Positions 10,388 to 19,688 of a stretch of DNA of 64,000 nucleotides are shown here, one piece after another; the stretch's first letter is position 1, and each line of letters opens with the position of its first letter. Both the position numbers and the translations under genes were made by a program. Under the pieces are notes generated by a model. It was given only the letters and a program-made list of their open reading frames with translations, was not told where the DNA came from and did no database searches. Location: positions 2,328,501 to 2,392,500 of the forward strand of contig NZ_CP104007.1 in assembly GCF_029201545.1 (NCBI RefSeq). The letters are read 5' to 3'. This DNA comes from Devosia sp. FJ2-5-3. GTDB lineage: Bacteria > Pseudomonadota > Alphaproteobacteria > Rhizobiales > Devosiaceae.

Positions 10388-11464
10388 ATGTCCGACGCAC
10401 AAAACCTGCCATCAAACGGTCTCTCATACAAGCAGGCCGGGGTCGATATCGATGCCGGCAATGCACTGGTAGAGGCAATCAAGCCCGCCGTTCGTTCCAC
10501 CCGGCGCCCGGGCGCCGATGGTGAGATCGGCGGTTTCGGCGGTCTCTTCGATCTCAAGGCCGCCGGTTTTGTCGATCCGGTCCTCGTTGCCGCCAATGAC
10601 GGCGTGGGCACCAAGCTCAAGATTGCCATCGATACGGGCAAGCACGACACGATCGGCCAGGATCTCGTGGCCATGTGCGTCAACGATCTTATCGTCCAGG
10701 GCGCCGAGCCGCTCTTCTTCCTCGACTATTTTGCCACCGGCAAGCTCGATGTCGAACAGGGCACGGCCATCGTCAACGGCATCGCCCATGGCTGCCGCCT
10801 CGCGGGCTGTGCGCTTATCGGCGGCGAAACCGCCGAGATGCCAGGCATGTACCACGGCAATGATTATGACCTTGCCGGCTTTGCCGTCGGCGCGGCCGAA
10901 CGCGGCGCATTGCTGCCTCGCAAGGACATCGCGGCCGGCGACATTCTCGTCGCGATTGCCTCCTCGGGCGTCCATTCCAACGGCTATTCGCTGGTCCGCA
11001 GGATCGTCGAAGTCTCGGGCCTCACCTGGGATGCTCCAGCGCCATTTGCCGAAGGCAAGACGCTGGCGGAAGCCCTGCTCGAGCCGACCCGCATCTACGT
11101 CAAGTCGATCCTCGCCGCGCTGAAGGCCGGCCATGGCATCAAGGCCCTCGCCCACATCACCGGCGGCGGTTTCATCGACAATATCCCGCGCGTCCTGCCC
11201 GATCATCTGGCAGCCGATATCGATCTGGGTGCCGTCAGCGTCCCGGCGGTCTTCGGCTGGCTGTCCAAGGTCGGCGGCATGGATGAGCGCGAAATGCTGC
11301 GCACCTTCAATTGCGGCGTTGGCATGCTCGTTGCCGTAACGCCCGCGGATGCCGAGAAGCTGGTCGAAAGCCTCAACGCTTCGGGAGAAACCGCAGCCAT
11401 AGTCGGGCAGCTCACCGAGCGGTCCGGCGAAGCCGTCACCTTCCGGGGCGCGCTGAAACTGTGA
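10388..11464 (+). CDS. purM: Phosphoribosylformylglycinamidine cyclo-ligase (AIR synthetase)
   Basis: Fifth step of purine synthesis: ATP-dependent closure of FGAM to AIR. 358 residues with the family signatures [52 protein letters not shown] (metal/ATP region) and [12 protein letters not shown]. The last four bases (GTGA) hold the purN start, so purM and purN are translationally coupled. Confidence 0.98.
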   Translation: MSDAQNLPSNGLSYKQAGVDIDAGNALVEAIKPAVRSTRRPGADGEIGGFGGLFDLKAAGFVDPVLVAANDGVGTKLKIAIDTGKHDTIGQDLVAMCVNDLIVQGAEPLFFLDYFATGKLDVEQGTAIVNGIAHGCRLAGCALIGGETAEMPGMYHGNDYDLAGFAVGAAERGALLPRKDIAAGDILVAIASSGVHSNGYSLVRRIVEVSGLTWDAPAPFAEGKTLAEALLEPTRIYVKSILAALKAGHGIKALAHITGGGFIDNIPRVLPDHLAADIDLGAVSVPAVFGWLSKVGGMDEREMLRTFNCGVGMLVAVTPADAEKLVESLNASGETAAIVGQLTERSGEAVTFRGALKL

Positions 11465-12039
11465 GCCGGAAGAAGGTCGGCATTCTCATCTCTGGGCGCG
11501 GCTCTAATATGTCCGCGCTCATCGCGGCCGCGAAAGAACCGGACTATCCTGCTGAAATAATTGGCGTTCTTTCCAATAAAGCAGCAGCTCAGGGTCTTAT
11601 CACTGCCGCTACCGAGGGGATTGCGACGGCGTCCCTGGCCCAGAGCAAATTTCCCTCCAGGGACATGTTCGAAGACACCATGACGCAGGTGCTCGAAAGC
11701 TGGGAGGTCGACATCGTTTGCCTCGCCGGCTTCATGCGCATTCTCGGCGACGACTTCGTCAATCGCTGGGCCGGGCGGATGATCAACATCCACCCCTCTC
11801 TGCTGCCGGCCTATAAGGGTCTCGATACCCACGCCCGCGCGCTCGCGGATGGCGTGACCGAGCACGGTTGTACCGTGCACTACGTTACCCCGGGCCTCGA
11901 CGAGGGCGAACCGATCCTCCAGGCCAAGGTCCCGGTTCTGCCCGGCGACACGCCCGAGACTCTGGCCGCGCGCGTACTGGTCGAGGAACACCATATCTAC
12001 CCAGAGGCCCTGCGGATCCTCGCCGCCGCCCTGCCCTGA
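11461..12039 (+). CDS. purN: Phosphoribosylglycinamide formyltransferase 1
   Basis: Transfers formyl from 10-formyl-THF to GAR. It starts at GTG 11461, overlapping the purM stop by four bases, and encodes 192 residues opening with [16 protein letters not shown] (phosphate-binding loop). [25 protein letters not shown] (catalytic N and H) and the later [13 protein letters not shown] (catalytic D) are intact. An ATG-initiated longer frame upstream lies wholly inside purM and is rejected. Confidence 0.97.
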   Translation: MSRKKVGILISGRGSNMSALIAAAKEPDYPAEIIGVLSNKAAAQGLITAATEGIATASLAQSKFPSRDMFEDTMTQVLESWEVDIVCLAGFMRILGDDFVNRWAGRMINIHPSLLPAYKGLDTHARALADGVTEHGCTVHYVTPGLDEGEPILQAKVPVLPGDTPETLAARVLVEEHHIYPEALRILAAALP

Positions 12040-12145
12040 ACGGCACGCCGTTATTCATCACCAGAATTGATCGCCGCATCGTCAAATTCGGTTCGACCTT
12101 TGTTCGCTCCGAGCGTAGCGTCCGGCTTCTTTCGGGGAAGCTGTT

Positions 12146-13036
12146 ATGAGTCTGCGCGACTGGTCCTGGATCATTCTTCTGGGCGCCATCTGGGGTTGTT
12201 CCTTCGTTTTCAACGCCATCCTTATCCGTGAAATCGGTCCGGTCTGGGTGACTGCCTTCCGCGTTTCCATCGGCGCGCTGGGCTGCTGGGTCATCATGCT
12301 GGCGCTGCGCAAGCCTGTCCCGCGCGACCCCATGCTCTGGCTGCAATTGGGCGGGCTCGGCATCATTGCCTATGCCATCCCCTTTGCCCTGTTCCCCCTT
12401 GCCCAGGCGCACCTCGCCAGCGGCATCGCCGCCATCATCAACGCCTTGACCCCGATGGTGACCGCTTTGATCTCCCATGTCTGGATCGGCGGGGAGAAGG
12501 CGACGCCCACAAAGTTCACCGGTGTCGGCATCGGCTTTGCAGGCGCGGCGATCCTCGTTTCGCCGGCACTGACTTCGGGTGGTTCGTCTCAGCTCTGGGC
12601 GGTCATGGCCTGCCTTGGCGCGACCCTGTGCTACGCGCTCTCGCTGAACATTACCCGCAGCTACAAGCACATCGAGCCGACCGCTTTCGCCTCGATCGCG
12701 CTGACAGGCGCTGCCGTCATTGCCGTGCCCCTCGCTTTCCTCGTCGAAGGCGTGCCCGTCATCACCCGCGCCGAAACGTGGGGCGCCGCATTGGCCATCG
12801 GTCTCCTCTCGACGGCCTTCACCTTCCAGATCATGTATCGGATCCTTCCGCGGGTCGGCGCCACCAACTTCGCCACGACCACGTTCATCGCGCCGATTTC
12901 GGCGTTGCTGATCGGCGTGACCGTGTTGGGCGAAACCGTCCTGCCGATCCAGATTCTCGGCATGGTAGTGATCTTCTTCGGCCTCCTGTTCATCGACGGC
13001 CGTATCCGCCAGCTCTGGAAAGGCGTAGGCGCCTGA
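12146..13036 (+). CDS. EamA/DMT-family transporter
   Basis: Integral membrane protein of 296 residues with ten predicted helices in two repeated EamA halves: half one begins WSWIILLGAIWGCSFVFNA, half two begins LWAVMACLGATLCYALS after an internal linker. The drug/metabolite exporter superfamily exports amino acids, nucleotides or drugs; the substrate cannot be inferred. GGGGAAG lies seven bases ahead of the ATG. It follows purN by 106 bases and may be read from the same transcript. Confidence 0.9.
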   Translation: MSLRDWSWIILLGAIWGCSFVFNAILIREIGPVWVTAFRVSIGALGCWVIMLALRKPVPRDPMLWLQLGGLGIIAYAIPFALFPLAQAHLASGIAAIINALTPMVTALISHVWIGGEKATPTKFTGVGIGFAGAAILVSPALTSGGSSQLWAVMACLGATLCYALSLNITRSYKHIEPTAFASIALTGAAVIAVPLAFLVEGVPVITRAETWGAALAIGLLSTAFTFQIMYRILPRVGATNFATTTFIAPISALLIGVTVLGETVLPIQILGMVVIFFGLLFIDGRIRQLWKGVGA

Positions 13037-13084
13037 CATAAGATCGCCTCTCGCCGGTGCCACCGGCGACAGGAGGTCAATGTC

Positions 13085-13663
13085 ATGTACATCAAGACCA
13101 TCTCACCGTCGGAGGCCACCGACGAAATGGCCGAGATCTACGAGGCCGAAACCGCCGCCATGGGACGCGTCATGGCGGCAACGCAGTGTCTCTCTGCGCG
13201 CCCCGATATGCTCGTCCCGATCGAACGCCTGCTGCATCAGCTGAGAGACAATTTCTCGCTGGGGCTCGAGAATTTTCGCCTGATTACGCTCATCGCCGCC
13301 AAGAACGTCCCCTCGAGCTATTGCTCGCATGTCTATTTCAAATCGCTCTCGCGGATGGTCGGGCGAGACAAGGCCATCGCCATCCAGGCGGACTATCGCA
13401 ATGCAGGATTGAGCGAGCAGCAGGTGGCCATGCTTGCCTATGCGGAACAGATCACCCGCGATGCCTCGCGAATAACGGAGGCCGACATTGACCGGCTGCG
13501 GGCCGTCGGCCTGACCGATCTCAATATCGCCGACATCGCCCTCGCGGCCTCATATCGCAGCTTTCTGAGCCGCTATTTCGATGCCGTCGGTGCGGAGGCC
13601 GAGGCTGACTTCCTCGACCTCGATCCCAACGTGCGCGCCCAGATGTCGGTGGGGAAACACTGA
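13085..13663 (+). CDS. AhpD-like / carboxymuconolactone decarboxylase family protein with atypical active site
   Basis: 192 residues, all-helical AhpD-like fold (peroxidase-related family). The position of the usual CxYC pair reads SSYCSH (residues 77-82): the first cysteine is Ser and only Cys80 remains, and the His expected four after the second Cys is Tyr84, with His82 nearby. Classic AhpD needs both cysteines for disulphide chemistry, so this enzyme is either single-cysteine or has another job. Strong AGGAGG eight bases before the ATG, and a GC hairpin (13052-13070) just before it. Function not recognised beyond the family. Confidence 0.75.
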   Translation: MYIKTISPSEATDEMAEIYEAETAAMGRVMAATQCLSARPDMLVPIERLLHQLRDNFSLGLENFRLITLIAAKNVPSSYCSHVYFKSLSRMVGRDKAIAIQADYRNAGLSEQQVAMLAYAEQITRDASRITEADIDRLRAVGLTDLNIADIALAASYRSFLSRYFDAVGAEAEADFLDLDPNVRAQMSVGKH

Positions 13664-13719
13664 GAGCGGGAAAAGGAACTCCTGCGGCACCATACCGTTG
13701 AATCCGATGGAGGTGCGCC

Positions 13720-13929
13720 ATGCCCAGTCCCCGACCTGATATCGATCCTCAAGCCCCGCCTGAATACACTCCGCCGCCGGACCCCGATTTTCCGCGGCCG
13801 GGTGAGCCTGGCCAGCCAGGCCCCGGTCATTTCCCCACGCCCGACGAGCCCGGGACGTCCCCCGATCCGGTTCCGTCGCCGGAAATTCCGCCCATGCCCG
13901 GCGACGTTCCGCGCCCGCGGGAGTTCTGA
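13720..13929 (+). CDS. Small proline-rich protein of unknown function
   Basis: 69 residues, over one third proline, with repeated PPDPDFP / PRPGEPGQPG / PTPDEPG / PSPEIPP segments and almost no hydrophobic residues other than Pro. No signal peptide is visible. A clear GGAGG Shine-Dalgarno lies six bases before the ATG, and the next small gene begins one base after its stop. It looks intrinsically disordered. Function unknown; similarity to low-complexity antisense reading cannot be excluded, but the ribosome site and tandem partner favour a real gene. Confidence 0.55.
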   Translation: MPSPRPDIDPQAPPEYTPPPDPDFPRPGEPGQPGPGHFPTPDEPGTSPDPVPSPEIPPMPGDVPRPREF

Positions 13930-13930
13930 C

Positions 13931-14119
13931 ATGGACCCGACCCGAAACGACAAATCCGACAAGCCTGTGCGCCCTGCCCAACCGCAGCCGCCCATGCCGG
14001 TTCACCTGCCTACCGGCGACCCAGAGCACCCGCACAGCTCGCCGCTGCGCCAGGACGTCGAGGAGGATGGGTTTGATCCCAACCTCCCGCCCGAGCTCGG
14101 ACACGACATCAATCCGTAA
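13931..14119 (+). CDS. Small disordered Pro/Asp-rich protein of unknown function
   Basis: 62 residues beginning MDPTRNDKSDKPVRP, rich in Pro, Asp and His, with an acidic tail (RQDVEEDGFDPNLPPELG). It starts one base after the stop of the preceding proline-rich gene, suggesting re-initiation from one transcript. No known domain recognised. The stop is two bases from the stop of the convergent UPF0114 gene. Confidence 0.5.
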   Translation: MDPTRNDKSDKPVRPAQPQPPMPVHLPTGDPEHPHSSPLRQDVEEDGFDPNLPPELGHDINP

Positions 14120-14121
14120 GG

Positions 14122-14673
14122 TCAGTGGTTGGAGTGGATCTTGCTCAGGAAGTACGTCAGCGCCCCAATGACGAGGGCGCTGGCCCCACCCAGATAGAGG
14201 ATGTCGATGCCGCCCGCCGAAGTGACTGCGCGGCCCAAAAAGTAGACCGCGAGCACAGTGACGGCCACACCCACCAGCTTGGACTTGAGATCGTCCAGCG
14301 TGCGGATGCGCAGCCAGTTCGGCAGTTCCAGATCCTGGTCGAAATAGAGCTGATAGAGCCCAAGCGACACGACCTGAACCACCGTTGCGAGCAGGAAGAG
14401 ATCAACCAGCTCGATGGCATGCAGCAGGGCCTCGTCGTGGCTCAACCGATGATCCACCGAGAAGAACAGGCCATCCAGGAAATGCCAGGTCTCGAAGGCC
14501 CCATACACCATGAGCGCCAGCGAGGCGGCCATGGTGGCCAGAACGGGGATCAGGATGACGCCGCTGAACAGCTTGCCGATCAGCCGAACGATCCAGGGCG
14601 CCTTGTGATCGACGAAGGCCGCCCCGATCGATGTCGAACGGACGGATCGCTCTTTTTCTTGCTCTAGGGTCAA
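14122..14673 (-). CDS. UPF0114 (YqhA-like) membrane protein
   Basis: About 183 residues with four predicted helices: around residues 30-55 (FSGVILIPVLATMAASLALM), 75-105 (AIELVDLFLLATVVQVVSLG), 130-150 (VGVAVTVLAVYFLGRAV) and 155-175. LDDLKSKL between helices three and four is the family's most conserved motif. No ATG is available; TTG at 14673, two bases after the gatB stop, is the best start and would couple it to gatB. The family's role is unknown. Confidence 0.75.
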   Translation of the reverse strand: MTLEQEKERSVRSTSIGAAFVDHKAPWIVRLIGKLFSGVILIPVLATMAASLALMVYGAFETWHFLDGLFFSVDHRLSHDEALLHAIELVDLFLLATVVQVVSLGLYQLYFDQDLELPNWLRIRTLDDLKSKLVGVAVTVLAVYFLGRAVTSAGGIDILYLGGASALVIGALTYFLSKIHSNH

Positions 14674-14675
14674 GA

Positions 14676-16175
14676 TTATTCGATCCCGAGCTTTTGCTTC
14701 ATCAAATCGTTCAGCGCCTGCGGGTTGGCCTTGCCACCCGAGGCCTTCATCGCCTGGCCGACGAACCAGCCGATCATGGTCGGCTTGGCTTTCACCTTCT
14801 CGACCTGATCCGGATTGGCGGCGATGATTTCGTCGACGATCTTCTCGATGGCGCCGAGATCGGTCACCTGGGTGAGACCGCGACGCTCCACGACTTCGGC
14901 CGGATTGCCTTCCGGCTCCTCGGAGATGAGAATCTGCAGCACGTCCTTGGCGCCCTTGGACGAGATCGTCCCAGCGGCGATGAGGTCGACCAGGCCGGCG
15001 ATCTGCGCCGGCTGCAAATGAGTTTCCCACACGGCCAGGCCCTGGCTGTTGGCGAAAGCGGCGACGTCGCCATTGAGGATATTGGCCACGGCCTTGCCAT
15101 CGCGCTTGGTGCCGCCGAAGGCCACGCAGGCCTCGTAATAGTCTGCGGTCTCGCGATCGAGCGTCAGCACCATGGCGTCGTATGCGGTCACCCCATAGTC
15201 CGAGATGAACCGGGCCTGCTTCTCATCGGGAAGTTCCGGCAGGCCTTCGGCCATGGCCGCGATGAAGGCATCGTCGAATTCGAGCGGTAGCAGGTCCGGA
15301 TCGGGGAAGTAGCGATAGTCATGCGCCTCTTCCTTGGACCGCATGGAGCGCGTTTCGCCGAGCTTGGGATCGAAAAGACGGGTTTCCTGGTCGATGGCGC
15401 CGCCATCTTCGAGGATGTCGATCTGGCGGCGTGCCTCATATTCGATGGCCATGCCGGCAAAGCGGATCGAATTGACGTTCTTGATTTCGCAACGCGTTCC
15501 GAATTCGCCACCCGGACGGCGCACCGACACGTTGACGTCGGCGCGCATGGAGCCCTGCTCCATATTACCGTCGCATGTGCCGAGATAGCGCAGAATGGTG
15601 CGCAGCTTGGCGAGATAGGCCTTGGCTTCTTCCGACGAGCGCAGATCAGGCTTGGACACGATTTCCATCAGGGCGACGCCCGACCGGTTGAGGTCGACGA
15701 AGCTCATGTTGGGATGCTGGTCATGGATCGACTTGCCGGCGTCCTGCTCGAGGTGCAGGCGCTCGATGCCGATCTCGATCTGCTCGCCATCGACGTCGAG
15801 CAGAACCTTGCCCTCGCCGACGATCGGGTCCTTGAACTGGGAAATCTGGTAGCCCTGCGGCAGGTCCGGATAGAAATAGTTCTTGCGGTCGAACACCGAG
15901 CGCTTGTTGATCTGGGCCTTGAGCCCCAGACCGGTCCGCACGGCCTGGCGCACGCATTCTTCGTTGATGACGGGCAGCATGCCGGGCATGGCTGCGTCAA
16001 CGAAGCTCACATTGGCGTTGGGCGGATTGCCGAAGGCGGTCGAGGATCCCGAGAACAGCTTGCTCTCGCTCGTCACCTGCGCATGCACTTCCATGCCGAT
16101 GATCACTTCCCAATCGCCGGTCGAACCGGAAATCAGGCGCTTCTTGTCGGGGGTGCGGGTATCGACGAGTGTCAC
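14676..16175 (-). CDS. gatB: Asp-tRNA(Asn)/Glu-tRNA(Gln) amidotransferase subunit B
   Basis: Kinase/tRNA-binding subunit that activates the side chain of mischarged Asp-tRNA-Asn or Glu-tRNA-Gln. [38 protein letters not shown], and HLEQDAGKS are GatB signatures; the tail has the helical YqeY-like domain ending [13 protein letters not shown] at 16175 with AGGA eight bases ahead gives 499 residues, the family length; longer upstream frame is not conserved-looking. It is separated by about 2 kb from gatA. Confidence 0.96.
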   Translation of the reverse strand: MTLVDTRTPDKKRLISGSTGDWEVIIGMEVHAQVTSESKLFSGSSTAFGNPPNANVSFVDAAMPGMLPVINEECVRQAVRTGLGLKAQINKRSVFDRKNYFYPDLPQGYQISQFKDPIVGEGKVLLDVDGEQIEIGIERLHLEQDAGKSIHDQHPNMSFVDLNRSGVALMEIVSKPDLRSSEEAKAYLAKLRTILRYLGTCDGNMEQGSMRADVNVSVRRPGGEFGTRCEIKNVNSIRFAGMAIEYEARRQIDILEDGGAIDQETRLFDPKLGETRSMRSKEEAHDYRYFPDPDLLPLEFDDAFIAAMAEGLPELPDEKQARFISDYGVTAYDAMVLTLDRETADYYEACVAFGGTKRDGKAVANILNGDVAAFANSQGLAVWETHLQPAQIAGLVDLIAAGTISSKGAKDVLQILISEEPEGNPAEVVERRGLTQVTDLGAIEKIVDEIIAANPDQVEKVKAKPTMIGWFVGQAMKASGGKANPQALNDLMKQKLGIE

Positions 16176-16265
16176 TTGGCGGTCCTGAACATCAAAGAAA
16201 TTCGTTCTGTGCTTAGCGGGCTTGGCCCGGCGTTGCAACAGTCACGGCACCCTTGAAATGAGGAC

Positions 16266-16775
16266 TTATTCCCGCTCCTGCTCGCCCGAAAGCGGGTGAA
16301 GCCGTTTTTCGAGATGTACGCTCATGAAACTCTGGCGCACGTCGCCGTCCCTGCCCCGCAGCGCCATGATATTGTAGCCCTGACGCTCGTAGAACCGTAC
16401 CGCCCGCACATTATCGGCCGGCGTCTCGAGATGGACCCGCTCGGCGCCCTCGAGTTCGAGCATCATTTCCATGCGCGCGAGCAGTTCCCCGCCCACGCCC
16501 ATGCTCTGGCTGTCCGGTGCGACGAAAAGATAGGGTATGTAATTGCGGCGCGGCACGCGGGAACACCAGCCGACGAGGTCGCCATCGCGAATGGCGACAA
16601 TGGCGTGCTGCCAGCCGAGCGCGGCGGCCTGCGACAGGCGTCGACGCTCCGATGCGCGCATCAGGGGTTCTTCGCTCAGAAGCGGCAGGATGCCCTTCTC
16701 CCACGCGGCGTAGGCGATCGTGCCCATGCGCGGCGCGTCTGAGAGATCGGCCTTGCGTAACTCTGTCCGGAGCAC
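16266..16775 (-). CDS. GNAT-family N-acetyltransferase
   Basis: 169 residues with a GNAT core: beta-strand YIPYLFVAPDSQSMGVGGELL (motif A, acetyl-CoA loop SMGVGGEL at about residues 90-97), then VHLETPADNVRAVRFYERQGY (motif B). Substrate unknown. It sits between chorismate mutase and gatB on the same strand with gaps of 46 and 90 bases. It is also the nearest GNAT to the YjhX-like gene at 17401, relevant because YjhX is reported to pair with a GNAT partner in E. coli. Confidence 0.88.
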   Translation of the reverse strand: MLRTELRKADLSDAPRMGTIAYAAWEKGILPLLSEEPLMRASERRRLSQAAALGWQHAIVAIRDGDLVGWCSRVPRRNYIPYLFVAPDSQSMGVGGELLARMEMMLELEGAERVHLETPADNVRAVRFYERQGYNIMALRGRDGDVRQSFMSVHLEKRLHPLSGEQERE

Positions 16776-16821
16776 GATGAACTCCCGTGGCCGCCCCTTG
16801 CGGCGCCGGGAGGCTCCGCTG

Positions 16822-17136
16822 TCACCGGGCTCGACGGCGCGCCGCGATGATGCCCTTTTCGTAATTGATGTTCCAGTCGATCAGGGTCCGCCAGATAAGT
16901 TCGGCCTGATCTTCGTCCAAATCAAGGTCAAGACTGCGCCCGCGCACCTTATTGATCACCGACTCGATGCGCACGGGGTCGAACGCCTCATGCGGGTCGG
17001 TCTTGATCTCCGCCATGCGGGTCACATAGCGATGCCGCTCCGCGAACAGCGCCAGCAGGGCCTGGTCGATCCGGTCAATCTCGGCGCGCACATCGTCTTT
17101 GGTCTCGCACTGGGCAGGCAGCTTGGCAGCAGTCAC
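16822..17136 (-). CDS. Chorismate mutase, AroQ (type II) class
   Basis: 104-residue all-helical chorismate mutase converting chorismate to prephenate. VRAEIDRIDQALLALFAERHRYVTRMAEIK gives helix one with the conserved Arg and Lys; FDPVRIESVINKVR continues the core, and the C-terminal helix supplies the remaining active-site side. GTG at 17136 is chosen because GAGGAA lies five bases ahead of it and the residues before it are not mutase-like. Free-standing, not fused to prephenate dehydratase. The annotation symbol would be aroQ/pheA-type, left blank to avoid confusion with the dehydroquinase at 61959. Confidence 0.9.
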   Translation of the reverse strand: MTAAKLPAQCETKDDVRAEIDRIDQALLALFAERHRYVTRMAEIKTDPHEAFDPVRIESVINKVRGRSLDLDLDEDQAELIWRTLIDWNINYEKGIIAARRRAR

Positions 17137-17277
17137 GGGCTTTCCTCGATATTTTGTGTGGCAGGTGTGCACCGCCCGGCCGGCGATTTCAACCGCACTA
17201 CCGGGAAAATCTGGACGAATAATCCCCGCTCGGCTAGAGCAAAAGCCATGTCTAGTCAGTTTGAGATTGTCTGATTA

Positions 17278-17296
17278 CCCATCCAATCAGGATGGG
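17278..17296 (+). promoter_or_regulatory. Hairpin CCCATCC-AATCA-GGATGGG upstream of yjhX
   Basis: Perfect seven-pair stem with a five-base loop, no T tract. The same two arms recur just before pyrB (22116-22137). It lies about 105 bases ahead of the YjhX-like start in the 264-base divergent gap between chorismate mutase and that gene; the rest of the gap shows nothing convincing. Confidence 0.35.
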
Positions 17297-17400
17297 GCCG
17301 AATAAACCACTCGCTGCCGAGCGTGATGCCGTCGGTGGGTATCGTTTGTTCGCGGCCATATGCCTGGGGCATTCGGTCGCCTTTCGACAATCCAGACACA

Positions 17401-17646
17401 ATGAACATTTCACGTTTCGAACGGCGCGTGCTCAACGCGCTGGCCCTTGGCGGGCATATCGCCATTCTGCGCGACGATAACGGGCGCGCCATCGATATAG
17501 AGTGCTACAGCCGCGAGGGCTGGCTCCTGTCCGATTGCACCTTCGACCTCTTCAAGCGGCTGCGCGCCAAGAAGGTGATCGCCTCAAAGCATGGGCAAGC
17601 CTACCGCATCACCCGCACGGGTCTGCTGTTGCTGCGCGGCCAATAG
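17401..17646 (+). CDS. yjhX: YjhX family (UPF0386) protein, possible toxin
   Basis: 81 residues matching the whole UPF0386/YjhX family: MNISRFERRVLNALALGGHI, IDIECYSREGWLLSDCT, and LRAKKVIASKHGQAYRIT, a winged-helix-like layout. In E. coli YjhX is reported as the toxin of a pair with the GNAT YjhQ. Here there is no adjacent co-directional antitoxin; the closest GNAT is divergent at 16266-16775. I start at ATG 17401, where family members begin, although no strong ribosome site precedes it. Many alphaproteobacteria carry this gene alone, so a toxin role is only a possibility. Confidence 0.82.
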   Translation: MNISRFERRVLNALALGGHIAILRDDNGRAIDIECYSREGWLLSDCTFDLFKRLRAKKVIASKHGQAYRITRTGLLLLRGQ

Positions 17647-17659
17647 GCGGCCAAAAAAG

Positions 17660-17698
17660 CAAAGGGGCCCCGGACAGTGTTCCGGGGCCCCTTCGCAA
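17660..17698. terminator. Strong bidirectional intrinsic terminator
   Basis: Thirteen-pair perfect stem: AAGGGGCCCCGGA / TCCGGGGCCCCTT around a six-base loop. On the minus strand it is followed by CTTTTTTGG, suiting the gene ending at 17714; on the plus strand it follows the YjhX-like stop. Confidence 0.85.
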
Positions 17699-17713
17699 AA
17701 ATCATGGACAGGC

Positions 17714-18031
17714 TCAGTGCCTGGTGACTTCGCTCAGCGCTGCCGCAATGTGTTCCCATTCCTGGGCCACGCTGGCGGTCGCACGGCGTTTGCCGGCGCG
17801 ACGATACCAGTAATCGGCATTGCCCATGTCGGCTTCGATCCAGTGCATGAGGGCATGGACCCAGTCGAAGGCCTGTACGCCTTCCATGGACTGCACGATC
17901 AAGTGTGCGCGCTCCCATTCGGGACCAACGCGCAATTCGCCGCGCTTCAGCCACCACAGGGCCTGAAGCGGCTTGCTCATGTCCTTGGGCGGCTCGGACC
18001 AATCGAGCGTGGAGAAAATATCGACGGCCAT
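17714..18031 (-). CDS. Conserved-looking hypothetical protein, 105 residues
   Basis: MAVDIFSTLDW opens the protein, preceded by AAGGGAA six bases ahead of the ATG. It is rich in Trp and Ala (LQALWWLKRGELRVGPEWERAH, DWVHALMHWIEADMGNADYWYRRAG), predicted helical, soluble, with a HxWxE-D-NADYWY cluster reminiscent of a binding site. A longer frame with MHKLKLVV at its head exists but lacks support. It follows gatA by 172 bases on the same strand. I do not recognise the family. Confidence 0.7.
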   Translation of the reverse strand: MAVDIFSTLDWSEPPKDMSKPLQALWWLKRGELRVGPEWERAHLIVQSMEGVQAFDWVHALMHWIEADMGNADYWYRRAGKRRATASVAQEWEHIAAALSEVTRH

Positions 18032-18203
18032 TGGCTTATTCCCTTTTGGCCCGGACGCGGCCAATGGGCGCGTCACAACCAGCTTCAACTTGTGCATGGG
18101 CGGCACATAGTGCGGATTGGCGACGCGATCAAGCGTCGCCTGGGTTTTGCGCCATCCCGACCAATGCCCCAGAGGCCGCGGGATGGGCAGGCGAGACGGT
18201 TTG

Positions 18204-19688
18204 TTACCACCAGCGCGTCGGCGAAAAGTCTTCGCCTGTGCTCTTTTCGATAACGCGGGCTGCGGCAAAAAGCGTCTCTTCGTCGAAGGGCTTGCCGATG
18301 AGCTGCAGACCAAGCGGCAGGTTCTTGCCGTCGCGCCCGGCTGGAACCGCGATTCCCGGCAGCCCCGCCATGTTCACGGTCACCGTGAAGATGTCGTTGA
18401 GGTACATGGCCACCGGATCGGCCGCCAGCGCCTCGTCGCCAATACCGAAGGCGGCAGAAGGCGTTGCCGGGGTCAGGATTGCGTCGACGCCGGCGTGGAA
18501 GGCGTCTTCGAAATCCTTCTTGATTAGTGTGCGGACCTTCTGTGCCTTGACGTAATAGGCGTCGAAATAGCCGGCCGAGAGCACATAGGTGCCGATCATG
18601 ATGCGACGCTTCACTTCGCGGCCGAAGCCGGCAGCGCGCGTCAGCTCATAGAGGTCGGTGATGTCCTTGCCCGAGACGCGCAGGCCATATTTCACGCCAT
18701 CATAGCGGGCGAGGTTAGACGAGGCCTCGGCTGGAGCCACAATGTAATAGGCCGGCAGCGCATATTTGGTATGCGGGAGCGAGATGTCCTTGACCGTGGC
18801 GCCCTCGGCCTTGAGCCATTCGAGACCCTGGTTCCACAGGGCTTCGATTTCGGCCGGCATGCCTTCCATGCGATATTCGCGCGGCACGCCGATGGTGAGG
18901 CCCTTCACGCCGCGTTCGACGGCGGCTGCGAAATCGGGGACCGCCAGATCGACGCTCGTCGAGTCCTTCTTGTCGAAGCCGGACATCGAATTCAGCATCA
19001 GTGCCGCGTCTTCCACCGTGCGGGCAATCGGGCCGGCCTGGTCGAGCGAGGAAGCAAAGGCCACCGTGCCCCAGCGCGAGCAGCGGCCATAAGTCGGCTT
19101 GATGCCCACGGTGCCGGTGAAGGCTGCTGGCTGGCGAATCGAGCCACCCGTATCGGTCGCGGTCGCGCCGGCGCAGAGCCAGGCAGCAACGGCCGAAGCC
19201 GAGCCACCCGAGGAGCCGCCGGGCACCAGATCGGCATTGCTGCCTTCAGCACGGAATGGGTTGATGACCGAGCCGTAATAGGAGGTCTCGTTGGACGAGC
19301 CCATGGCGAATTCGTCCATGTTGAGCTTGCCCAGCATCACCGCGCCGTCGCGCCAGAGATTGGCGGTCACGGTCGACTCATATTCGGGCTTGAAGCCGTC
19401 GAGGATGTGGCTGGCCGCCTGGGTGTGCACGCCCTTGGTGGCGAACAGATCCTTGATGCCCAGTGGAATGCCTTCGAGCGGGCCGGCTTCGCCACGGGCC
19501 AGCCTTGCGTCGCTGGCCTTGGCCATGTCGCGCGCTTGCTCGGGCGTGGTCGCCACATAGGCATTGAGCTTGGGATTGGCGGCCTCGATGGCGCCGATAT
19601 AGTAATCGGTCAGCTCGGTCGCGGTAAAGCTCTTGTCCTTGAGGCCCTTGCGGGCTTCGGCGAGGCTCAGCTTGGTCAGATCAGTCAA
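18204..19688 (-). CDS. gatA: Asp-tRNA(Asn)/Glu-tRNA(Gln) amidotransferase subunit A
   Basis: Amidase-signature glutaminase subunit that supplies ammonia from Gln to GatB. The Ser-cisSer-Lys triad is visible: [13 protein letters not shown] (Lys), [12 protein letters not shown] (cis-Ser), and [14 protein letters not shown] (nucleophilic Ser). 494 residues, normal length. The start is TTG at 19688, overlapping the stop of the upstream secreted-protein gene by 8 bases, so gatC, a GNAT, that protein and gatA form one tightly packed unit. Confidence 0.97.
   Translation of the reverse strand: MTDLTKLSLAEARKGLKDKSFTATELTDYYIGAIEAANPKLNAYVATTPEQARDMAKASDARLARGEAGPLEGIPLGIKDLFATKGVHTQAASHILDGFKPEYESTVTANLWRDGAVMLGKLNMDEFAMGSSNETSYYGSVINPFRAEGSNADLVPGGSSGGSASAVAAWLCAGATATDTGGSIRQPAAFTGTVGIKPTYGRCSRWGTVAFASSLDQAGPIARTVEDAALMLNSMSGFDKKDSTSVDLAVPDFAAAVERGVKGLTIGVPREYRMEGMPAEIEALWNQGLEWLKAEGATVKDISLPHTKYALPAYYIVAPAEASSNLARYDGVKYGLRVSGKDITDLYELTRAAGFGREVKRRIMIGTYVLSAGYFDAYYVKAQKVRTLIKKDFEDAFHAGVDAILTPATPSAAFGIGDEALAADPVAMYLNDIFTVTVNMAGLPGIAVPAGRDGKNLPLGLQLIGKPFDEETLFAAARVIEKSTGEDFSPTRWW

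Noticed and set aside
13052..13070. Hairpin TCGCCGG-TGCCA-CCGGCGA as a terminator after the EamA gene
   Set aside because: No T run follows and AGGAGG of the next gene begins right after; at most a leader structure.
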